Source: Corynascus novoguineensis
Taxonomy: Eukaryota; Ascomycota; Sordariomycetes; Sordariales; Chaetomiaceae
Assembly (NCBI GenBank): GCA_033296725.1
Contig: MU857709.1
Span: forward strand, 1-64,000
Direction: 5' to 3'
Length of the DNA: 64,000 bases
Part shown: in pieces, positions 21,157-30,427 of the stretch
Position numbering within the stretch: the first letter of the stretch is position 1
Layout of the letters: every line of letters begins with the position of its first letter
The notes under the pieces: model-generated
Told to the model about the DNA's origin: nothing
What the model saw: the letters and a program-made list of their open reading frames with translations, nothing else
The model's database searches: none
Made by a program: the position numbers and the translations under genes

Positions 21157-23221
21157 TCAATCCCACAAGTTCTCATCCTCTAAAATGCTCTCGGTTGCCT
21201 TCTCGCTAAGCATGAATGTCGGCAAGACAGGGAACGGGCCTGGTACGCGAGGGAACGCACTCGCATCAACAACACGGAGACTCCGGACGCCACGCACTCG
21301 AAATTTCGAGTCCAAGACGGCCATGGGATCGCTGTCCGAGCCAATGGCGCATGTGCTTGTGGGATGGTGGCCAAAGATTTGATTCTTGATCCACTCCTTG
21401 TCTATCTCGTCGTTGCAAGTGCCGTCTGCGGCCGGCCCATTCGGGCAGGGCGGTTCAACCGGGGCAATAGGCCCAAGTGGAGCAGGAATATCGGCAAACG
21501 CACGGCGTGCCCACTTGACCGTGTCGAGCTCGGCGTTCAAATCCAGCTCGGTACCGGCGTCGTCTTCCTCGAACAGGTGGAAGTTAATCTCAGGGGTATC
21601 TCGGGGGTCGGAACTCCTTAACAGCACGGTGCCAGACCGGCTTTGCGGGTTGATCTTGACCGTCGACAGCCCAAACATGTTGGGGGGGTCAGCTGGTACC
21701 GAGTCGGTTGGCGGCCAAAACCCGCGTAAGGCGAACATGCCGCCAACCAAGAAAAAGTCGCGCTCGTCGTATGCAGCATGGGCGCTTTTGCGGAAGATGC
21801 TGTTTAAAGCAGCCCCTGCTGCGTAGGGTCCCTGGCCCTGTCTCCAGAGATCCACGCAGGGATCACCAGGCGCCCCAAAGGTGCACTGGGGAGCGTCAGG
21901 ATCGGGGATCGGTTGCTGAAAGTCTCTGGCGGCGTGTCCCACAACAGGGACCTCGTAATTGTCCTGAAGGTTCGCACCAACCCCAGGGAGGTCAACGACG
22001 ACATCAATGTCGAATTGGGAAAGCTCCGAGGCAGGCCCAATCCCAGATAACTTCAGCAGCTGGGGTGAATTGAAAGTGCCACCCGAAAGAATCACTTCTT
22101 TATGAGCATATGCCCGCCCTACGGTTCCTTGAATCGAGTCCGTGTGGCGTGGGTCTGCACTGTAAACGCTCTGCCCTTGAAGGTACTCGATGCCTTTTGC
22201 CCTGGGAATCTTGTCTGGCTGATCCAAATTTGCGAAGAGCACCTTGGTGGCTAGCGTCTCGAGCTGAACAGTGAGTGGATATTTCTTTTGGCCGTCCAAG
22301 TCCACTGCATTGGCCGTCTCAAGGATATAGTCGCGAGAGCTGAAGCGTCGCCATGCTGCGTCTGCATGCAGTGAGCAACCAAAGATGCCTTCGGTTTGGT
22401 CACGCTCAGCGCTTGGGATCAAAGCGTTCGGGTCTGTAAGCAAGTTGGTGATAATGTCATCGGAGTCCTGGCCAAGGTGTTCAGAAACCGTTCCGAGGGC
22501 TGTCAGAAGGTCATCCTGACCATCCCAGACAGTCTCATTACTCATGATTGTGTCGAGATAGCCGTCAAATCCATGGCCCGGAGTCCCAGGGTTCAGATAG
22601 TGGTTCTGCTCGATGCGCTCAAAGATCTCACGCATATGTTCTGGGCTGCAGTCGTGGTCAATGGCCTGGCAACAAAACAGAGAAACTCGATCCTTAGTCT
22701 TTTCTCCCTTACCTCCACGACATGTCGCCGGTTAATTCAATGATATTTTGCCAATCACTCTCGCTGGGGTAAATGGTTGACATGGCGTTGACGGCTGAGC
22801 TTCCTCCCAAAGTGCCGCCGCGAGGATAGTGAATTCCCAGCAAAGTCGAGTTGGGAGGCGGATCCCGGCCGACATAGAATGACCCATCGGGACGACGCCA
22901 TGTCAAATGGTTGTGCTGCAGATTTCGAGTCTCGTTTGCGAAGTTGCGAGCGAAGAAATCCCAGCGCAGTGTGGGATCAGTGTAAGCAAAACCGAAGAAG
23001 GAGACGATCTCAGAGTTGACGTTGTTGCTTTGGTCGTCGCCTGCTTCGACCAGCAGGACAGAGTGACCTGCCCGTGCTAAGTTGCTTGCAAGAGGACCTC
23101 CTCCGGGTCCGCTGCCGACGACAATGTAGTCGTAATACTTGTCGTCGCCGTCCAGATTACGGCCGGCATGAATTCGTTGCGCCAAGATCGCAAGCCCGGT
23201 TAAAAAGCACCGAACCAGCAT
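21157..23221 (-). CDS. Secreted GMC-family FAD oxidoreductase (AA3-like)
   Basis: Exons 23221-22713 and 22645-21157 encode 665 residues; the 67-bp intron ends at CTGCAG, which restores the conserved DMSWSPEHM junction. A hydrophobic leader (MLVRCFLTGLAILAQRIHA) suggests secretion. The FAD-binding fold begins VVGSGPGGGPLASNLA (about 35-50) with LLVEAG, followed by the GMC signatures RGGTLGGSSAVN and, mid-protein, EVILSGGTFNSPQLLKLSGIGP. The active-site His lies in FGHHPTSTCAIG. The position that is usually Asn or His in the second motif reads PGPFPVLP, so the partner residue appears to be Phe, as in some fungal GMC subgroups. GMC enzymes oxidise alcohols, sugars or aryl alcohols and reduce O2 or a cytochrome. 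Being secreted and near AA8 and LPMO genes, it may supply electrons or peroxide for polysaccharide cleavage. Substrate is not predictable from sequence. Confidence 0.88.
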
Positions 23222-24515
23222 TTTGGAATTTAAGGACACTGCGGTCAAATGCAGCTCACTATATGCGTAATGTGGTACCAACTTATCAAGTCGCCTAAAG
23301 TTAGAGTTATATTGCACGGCATCTCGCCAGACTTCCCTCCGTTCTTATGGTCCGCCGTCCGCCGTGCGAGCTTTCTGCGCGATTTCAAGAATCCCATGTT
23401 CCAGTAAACTATTGAATAACCCCTGACCGTTTTCCATATCGTCAGCAGTGCGATGTTGCGTTGAACCAGGATTGACGTACTGGACTATTCCATCTCGAGT
23501 TCTGGAAAGTGTTGCAGCATGGTTGGCAGCTGCATGTCAGACAATCCGTCACAACCCCGCTCCGGCAAGGATTCCGAGAAGAGCCGGCATTGGTCCAAAA
23601 CTCCTGGAGCTATGCAGTTGGGGAATCGAAAATGCACCGTTGTTACATTGCAAGGAGGTACCGTGCCCACAGCACGTCGAGAGCCACGCTCAGAGCCGTG
23701 CTAAGGCAGCTGAAATTCCAAAAGATAAGTTCTTGATGGTCACAACCTCTGCTAGGCCAACATGCTCTCCCTACCGGGAAGTCTACTAGTAGGGAATATA
23801 CGAGAAGCGGCCTTCAGCCCCCATCCAGCAAAGTCGAAGCAATTGGACGCTCCACTCTGCTTTGAGGCGGAATAAGCGAGTGTGATACGCAGTTGGAAAG
23901 CTCGTACAGCATAGGAAAAGAACAACGCCCAGTAACGGGGCGGATTGAAGATGAACAAAGTGCATTGCCTTCTACAAAGGAGAGTGAGAAAAGAAGGCTA
24001 TTTATATACAGAAGGTTGGCAAATACCCCTGAGCTTCCCAGCTGATACTACCCAGATAGGGACCTTACTAAGGTGTGCTCACCGCTTTCGACAGCGAGAA
24101 AGTAATCATTTCAACAATGATTATTTCAAGGCGATGTACTACTTAGACAATTATAACGTTGCCTGCATCTTTCTATCATTTTGACGCCGACTGGCCTTTT
24201 GATGTTCATAGAAGAAGAATCTATCTGTTGAAATGAGCACGGGCTCCAGGCGCAGTAAGCTAAGGAAAGCTAGGAAGCTGCGCTCCACAGCAATTAGAGA
24301 GCGCTTGGCAGAGCACATATTTTACAGGGATGGAAAGCGACGGACGCGTGGAACTGACAACCAACAACCTCATCGCTCAGAAGCTTCTCAAGGACTCAAT
24401 TGACTGCTGTGGGATGCCCTGGAGCTCCCAAAACCCTCTTGCAAGCCTCTATCGATCAGTGACCGTGGAATCGTGGCTGTTGACTTTCCAACACTATCCC
24501 AGACATACCAAACCC
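23222..24515. other. Intergenic with solo-LTR-like repeat
   Basis: Between two minus-strand genes. The only recognised element is the repeat at about 23880-24050. Near 23770-23796 a small inverted pair (TCCCTAC ... GTAGGGA) is seen and may belong to the same element. No gene supported. Confidence 0.5.
23880..24050 (-). repeat. Solo-LTR-like dispersed repeat, copy C (inverted relative to A and B)
   Basis: On the minus strand it reads AGTATCAGCTGGGAAGCTC, a TATA-like TGTATATAAATAG, then TTTGTAGAAGGCAATGCACT, TTGTTCATCTTCAAT, CGCCCCGTTACTGGGC, GCTGTACGAGCTTTCCAACT and GCGTATCACA. Every block has a counterpart in copy B at 29.8 kb, by eye about 80 percent identical over roughly 150 bases. TATA plus conserved downstream leader suggests an LTR left after internal recombination. 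Confidence 0.7.
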
Positions 24516-26383
24516 TCATGCGGCCACTACGGCATCCTTAACCGTGTCTGAATGTAGTCTTTTCCATCTGCTAAAGAGACAAATGACAAGGCCGAGGCCA
24601 GCACCGCCAATAGATATGCCGAATGCCACCTTGATACCTGCCATGTATGCCACCACGATACCGGGTACTTGATCATCAGGAAAGGCGACCCGTATAAGGG
24701 TAGCTCCTGTTGCAATGACCTTGGCCGGGTCAACATCTGGTGCTGTGGTTGGCATCATTTGAACCATTCGGTTGACGAAGGCAGCCTGGGCAGCTGTTAC
24801 GAGTGCGGAAGCGCCAATACACTGGAAGACTAGAGCCGGAACAATCCGGGGTTAGCAAGCGCGCAGATGAGTGAGACAAGCGAAATAAAGAGGAGTTAAC
24901 TCACAAAGAACCATGGCAGTCACCGACGAAATGTCCTCGGGATCTGCATTTGCCTGCCCAACAATGATGGGGATCTGAAACGCAAGGCCCCAGCCAACGC
25001 CGCCTAGTAGCTGGTATCCAACCCACTTCCCTATGCCCGTATTGATGTCCAGAGTATAGAGGAGCCCTGCCGAGATGACGGCAAGCACACCACCACCGAT
25101 TTGGAGGGGAGCAATATGACCGGTGGCACTGATGAGCATGCCAGATGTGATCATGGAAATGGTCGTGGCGATGATGAGGGGAAGATTGTAAACGCCAGAC
25201 AAGGTGGGACTAGCGTTGCCAACGCTTTGAAAGTAGATAGGGATGTAATAGATGACCAGATAATAAGATCCGACAAAAATGCCAGCGAACAGGCAACTGA
25301 CGCAGATGGCCCGCTGCTTGAACAAGCGAGGAACAATGACAGCCCGCTCGCCCTGAAAATGTTCCCAGACGATGAAAGCTGCTGTGATTAGAACAAAACC
25401 GGCGAGCAGGCCGATGACGACGCTGCTGTTCCACGGCGCGGTTTGGCCCCCATACTGGAGCGAAAGCATAAAGGCGACGATTGCACCCATCACCAGGGCG
25501 ACGCCGACTGGATCCATTTGCAGCAGTTTCTCCCTCCAGGGAGCAGCAACAGGGCTAGCACCGCTAGGAGTCCGAAAGAAGCAGAGAATGATAAGGGCTG
25601 ACAGGCCGCCGATAGGAAGATTGATCCAAAAGCACCAGCGCCAGGTAACCTTATCGGCAAAGACACCTCCGATGAGGGGGCCCACAACGCAGGCAACACC
25701 AAACGACATGCCCACGAAACCTGTGTAAGTTGCACGCTTGCTGGGCTCGGTGATGAAAGCGATGATGGTATAGGCGCCCGTGCCAATTCCTGCGGCGCCA
25801 AGGCCGTTGATGGCACGGCCAACGATGAAGGCGGTCGAGTTTGGGGCGAAGGCGCAGATGAGGCTCCCGAGCTCAAAGACAGCGATGGTCGTCAGGAAGG
25901 TGGTCTTCAAAGGAAAGTAGCGATACGCTTTGCCCCACGATGACTGGAAGCCCCCATTGGTCATGAAGAAGGCGGCACTGTACCACGACACTTTATCTAG
26001 ACCGTGGAACTCATCGGTGATTTTGGGGATCGCGGTTGCAACAATGGTCTTATGCAAGCGTCAGTACCAGAGGCTCGTCGAACATTGTCCCAACCCAAAC
26101 AACAACTCACCATGTCCAAAGAGGCAAGGAAGATGCCCATAATGAGGGCTAGAATTATGGATGCAAGCTTGAAGCCGCTGGGGTATTTGATCGCAGCATC
26201 ATTGCCCGCCTGTTTCCCGTCATTGGTTGCTTGAACCGAAGTTCTCTCCTCTAGCTTTTCGTTGGATGCCGATGGTGTGGTCAGATCGAGGGTCGCTGTG
26301 GGTGTTGAACCTGGTTGTTCCTTCTCAGGTTCCAAAGGGTCGCCAGTCGCAGTACAAATTTTGGCGCCCGCCAGGGGCCTCAT
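24516..26383 (-). CDS. MFS drug/toxin efflux transporter, 14-TM DHA2 type (TOXA/aflT-like)
   Basis: Three exons, 26383-26111, 26048-24905 and 24829-24516, give 576 residues; introns are 62 bp (GTGAGT) and 75 bp (GTGAGT, GCTAAC branch). The ATG at 26383 is chosen because the upstream extension opens only with TTG. About 70 polar residues precede TM1. The first splice creates LASLDMTIVATAIPKITDEF, the family's TM1 signature. VSWYSAAF follows, and GVACVVGPLIGG is antiporter motif C, then WRWCFWINLPIGG, characteristic of fungal DHA2 pumps. About 14 hydrophobic segments are visible, the last near IKVAFGISIGGAGLGLVICLF. Such plasma-membrane H+ antiporters export toxins, secondary metabolites or drugs. 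No biosynthetic cluster is adjacent, so a specific cargo cannot be named. Confidence 0.9.
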
Positions 26384-27679
26384 CGTGACTACTGTAGCAG
26401 CTTGAAGAGGTGGGTAGATGTTTAACTTGGTCAAATTTTAGACAGCAATGGCCTTCAATTTGAGAAGTGGCGAAGAGTAGGTTAAATAATGTGTGGTTTC
26501 TCTTGGGCAATGCGAGCTTTATCTGGAATTTGATGACTTTAATCGTTAATTCCATGGCGAACCTCAAAAGAGAAATCGTCTACACTTTGAAATCACGGTC
26601 AACTATTTCGGATCAGAATGATTCACGCTAGGCGGCTGTTACATACACCCCCCCCCCCCCCCCGGGCGCAAAAAAAAAAAAAAAAAAAAAGGTGACAATA
26701 GACTGTGTAATCGATAAGTTTTTCGAAATGGATAGTTACGTGGATATTTTGAGTCACGCAGCACACGGTAATCTGGTAGGCGAGGTCTTGATGCACCAGC
26801 ATCATTTTTATATGCCTCGTACGCATACTTCGCTACCCTTCTGACATTCGGGCTAAAATCTTATGGCAGTGGCACAGGCATGGATGAGTTTACCCCTGCT
26901 TATGCCCCTCAGCAAGAGTTGACTTTGGAGCCTCTTAGTACACGGATCACATGTTCTAATATCTAACCACCAACTTGGAATGCAGAAGACCACGCTAAGC
27001 GCCCGTAGTGGGTACTCAGGCTGGGTGAGTTACTAACTGGTCTAATCTTGTGGTTAGCTAACTATCCGTTTGAACAAGTCTGCAAGCCATTTATCAGCAA
27101 TTTCTGGGACGCTGCGGTTCATCCAACTGAACCAGATAATCACCACTCCTACACAGTACAACCAGAGTTATTGCTGTAGGTACATGCCACATTCCCGTCC
27201 ATTGGGTTCCCGTAAGTTTTATAAGCCTTATACAAGTCCCTAGAAGAATTAGTAATAATTGGCCTACCTTCAGAGGCAAATAAAACAAAAGAAGGAGAGA
27301 TGAAAATACCAACGTTTGGTTCCGGACTACGTAGCGAGCTTTTACCGACGAACCAAGGAAGTGAAATTGTTCTTGTTTCCCATTTCAAAGCGCCCATTTG
27401 CAGTCTAGTCCCGTGCTTCCAACTCTGCAGCCTATGAGCGTGGCCCGTGACAAGTTCGGGGCGAGAATGACGACGGGTAAGGTACCATAGCGAATGACGT
27501 CACTGGAGAACCAACTTGGCTTCGAGCGAGAACCACCGTTCTTACACACTTCCTTGGCAGACTCGATTTCAGTTAAATAAATACGATTTTAAAGGCGTTG
27601 GTTGAGTCAGCAGTATCATGGGGTTCAAACCAGCCCCAGGACTCCGTTCCCAAAGCTGAGTTGTGCCCTTGCCGCGAAG
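26384..27679. other. Divergent intergenic region with mononucleotide runs
   Basis: About 1.3 kb between divergently transcribed genes (MFS to the left, DUF2985 to the right), so it carries both promoters. It contains a 16-C run and a 21-A run (separate entry). Short frames such as 27149-27397 show no domain. Confidence 0.5.
26648..26690. repeat. Adjacent homopolymer runs C16 and A21
   Basis: Sixteen C residues (26648-26663), the hexanucleotide GGGCGC, then 21 A residues (26670-26690). The run lengths are the least reliable bases in the window. Confidence 0.95.
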
Positions 27680-29794
27680 ATGGCGGAGAGATTTCCTGAT
27701 ATCGCCGAGGCAACCGAGGAGGCACGAGAACACGCAGCTCAGGAAAATGACGGTTATTTTTGGTCTCTCGATGCAGAGCAGGCCAGCGCTTTGCCAGCCA
27801 GACTCCCTGCAGAGGGCGATGCCGCACCTGGGACCCCGGCAACCGAACAACCGTCCTCGCATGCCGCGGTTCAAGACGCACCCGTGCTCCCACTGAGCCG
27901 TCACCAATCAGCCATCCGCCTTCGTAGACTGAGGGCACCGACACTGCCGTCGAGACTTGCCTCAGTCGACGCCACCGGGCAACAATCGCCAGGACGTCGC
28001 CGGTCTAGCTCCGAGCCTCAGCGACCCGCGATACCTGCGGTAACGGCATGGAGTGCCTTACCAGCGGTCGCAGAAGCGCCGTCTCGTCAGAATCGAGATC
28101 AACGGGCCGCGTCGGTAAATTTTCCAACAGCATCACCAGTATCAGTTGCTGCTGTTGCCGATGACGCCCCGGCCCAAAGACGCCGCCTATTTCCCGGTCG
28201 GCGACGCCTCACCATGCAAGACAATAACCCACCGGGACAAGCGTTGGATAGCGACTGCTACGACTCAAGGATCGTCGACTTTTTGGATGTTGTCGGTAAG
28301 CAACCTGATGCTGCTCCAAGCCCTGCTCCAGCTAACCTAACCCGCCAACAGATCCCGAGGTGGCGACTCTTTCGTCCATCACAAACATCCAGAACTCCCT
28401 TTTCGTCCCCTCTCTCGGGAGATGGGTAAACCGCAGGCCGACGTACGACCTCTCCCAACTCCCTCCTATGCCTGGTGCTTTTCCTAGTGGGTCGAAAGAA
28501 ACCTTAACCGCCGCAGAGGCTGCCGAGGGGGGGCAGCCGGCCGCAGGCGCTCGCTCGCCCAGCCTGTCTTCGGTGTTAAGCGAACCGCAGTACGCCATCC
28601 TTCCAAACGACGCCTCCCTAGCTGGTTGGCCCGAAGAAGACATCAAAGCCCTGAATGATTACGTCCGGCATATGCTGCATTCTCGGCGCTCTAAGATCAA
28701 ACAGCGATTCAAGGCCTTTGGCAAGTACGTCAAAAGGCCCTTGGGCTTTCTTGTCACACTGTATGCTACCCTGATCACCCTCTTTGGGCTTGCCTGGGTG
28801 TTGTTCTTGATCGGCTGGATCTATGTCGGTGATCGACAGCTGTATGCCATTGACGTTATCGACTATACCCTGGTGGCTCTGTTTGGCGTCGTTGGTGACG
28901 GGCTCGCTCCATTTCGTGCAAAAGACACGTACCATATGATATTCGTGGCCCATTACCGTAAGCTATCTTCCTCTGTCTGCCTAGGCAGTTATCCAAGCGC
29001 TCAACTAACTCATGACACTGACTCCCACACGTTATACAGACCGAAAGACATGGAAACTGCGCAAGAAGCTGCTGCTCCCTGATCTGGAAGACCACAACGA
29101 CTTGCCAACAGAAAATGGGAACGGTCGACCTGATCGCGACGTCGAGGCTCAGTCTCAGCAAGGGGATAGGAAAAAGGATGTGTTTTTTCCCGTGCTCTCG
29201 GAAAAGGAGCAATCCCGGCTGGTTCACCACCAAACCAAGCTCGCAAAGTCACACACCTTTTACAAACCACACGAGACGGAAACACATCATGCCTTCCCTC
29301 TGCGATTGCTAATCGCTGTGATCCTTCTCCTCGACCTTCACAGTTGCTTGCAAATCTCGCTCGGGGTCTGCACCTGGGCCGTCTCGGCTCATCGACTGCC
29401 GGCCGCCGTCACTACTACCATTTTGTGCTGTTCCATCACCACCAATATTGCGGCCGGTATCCTCATTTCTATTGGCGATCGGCGGACCCGCAAGCGAGAT
29501 GTTCTGGAGCGGCTACTGAAGCAGGACCTGACTGGTGAAGTGATGAAGAAGATGAGGAAAAAGAAGGAGAAAGAAGCAGAAAAGGAAGAGTCCAAGAGGC
29601 AAATCAGAGATGGTGCTGAGAAGACTGGCAGGTCTTCGTTGACAACCAACCTTAGCGCCCCGGCCCGGGCGATCATAAATCGCAAGAGCAGTGACAGAGA
29701 CGGACGGAGTGAGGAACCAAATTTGCCCCAAAACTTCGACAACGCGGAAAGCAGAAATGTTGAAGGCGGTGAGCACAGCTTAGTAAGCTCCTGA
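27680..29794 (+). CDS. DUF2985-family fungal integral membrane protein
   Basis: Exons 27680-28295, 28352-28957 and 29040-29794 encode 658 residues. The introns are 56 bp (GTAAGC, CTAAC) and 82 bp (GTAAGC, with CTAACT). The N-terminal 200 residues are disordered, Ala/Pro/Arg-rich. A conserved block starts KRPLGFLVTLYATLITLFGLAWVLFLIGWIYVG (two membrane segments) and continues through the signature GDGLAPFRAKDTYHM and AHYHRKTW, the latter formed by the second splice. Two more membrane segments follow (PLRLLIAVILLLDLHSCLQISLG and a later VTTTILCCSITTNIAAGILISIG). The C-terminal tail contains a charged helix (KKMRKKKEKEAEKEESKRQ). DUF2985 proteins are widespread in Ascomycota and uncharacterised; I assign no activity. 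The ATG at 27680 is the first in frame with the conserved protein, and it follows GCGAAG. Confidence 0.82.
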
Positions 29795-29797
29795 GTT

Positions 29798-29968
29798 ACA
29801 GAGTATCAACAGGAAGCTCCACCTCTCTTCTGTATATATAGATATCCTTCTTTTTCTTACTTTCCTTTGTAGAAAGTAATGCACTTTGTTCATCTTCAAT
29901 GCGCCCCGTTACAGGGCTTTGCTCTTTCCCGTACGCTGTACGAGCTTCCCAATTGCGTATCACAAGAA
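29798..29968 (+). repeat. Solo-LTR-like dispersed repeat, copy B
   Basis: It begins GAGTATCAACAGGAAGCTCC, with TATA-like TGTATATATAGAT, then TTTGTAGAAAGTAATGCACT, TTGTTCATCTTCAAT, GCGCCCCGTTACAGGGC, GCTGTACGAGCTTCCCAATT and GCGTATCACA. It starts only a few bases after the stop codon of the DUF2985 gene, so it probably supplies that gene's 3' UTR or terminator. The copia element lies 135 bases further on but has a different LTR. Confidence 0.72.
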
Positions 29969-30102
29969 ACCACCTCAACCACGACCGCTCGATAGCTCCA
30001 GGTGCTTTTCCGACTGCTTAGCATCTAAAGTCTCTGCTATCTATTCGACGTGGGAACAAGCAACGTCTTTAATGAATTCCAATAGAAACGCCCGTGGTAT
30101 GG

Positions 30103-30252
30103 TGTGGGGACAGGCAGGTAGAGTGCAGATGCTGATGCTGTCTGTCATTCTCTAACTGTGTGTCTGTGGGAAAAACCTGCATCTGCAGGAAGTGGAGAGA
30201 GGGATGCTTGGAGCGTTGGGCCAAGTGGGCCCATAGCGTGGTCCACGCTACA
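30103..30252 (-). repeat. 3' LTR of the copia element
   Basis: Base-for-base identical by eye to 35431-35580. On the plus strand it starts TGTGGGGACAGG and ends GTCCACGCTACA. On the inner side, 30253-30259 is a C7 run, read on the minus strand as GTGGGGGGG against the LTR, which is the expected polypurine tract for plus-strand priming. Confidence 0.97.
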
Positions 30253-30427
30253 CCCCCCCACAGGCAGCCCTCCTCCCTACGAATCGAAGCTATCGCCAGT
30301 CTCCTTTTTATCTATTTACATAGGAAATCCATGGCGTTACGGCCGCGGTTTGGTAGGGTTTTGTGGCCCAGCCTTGGTGTTGAATTTCATCGCGTTGTTA
30401 AGCGATTTAGCCTCCTCTCAGTGTCTC

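Noticed and set aside
28332..29285. Minus-strand frames inside the DUF2985 gene
   Set aside because: Antisense shadows of the spliced plus-strand gene.
24516..29794. Secondary-metabolite cluster around the MFS pump
   Set aside because: No polyketide synthase, NRPS, terpene cyclase, P450 or cluster regulator lies nearby.
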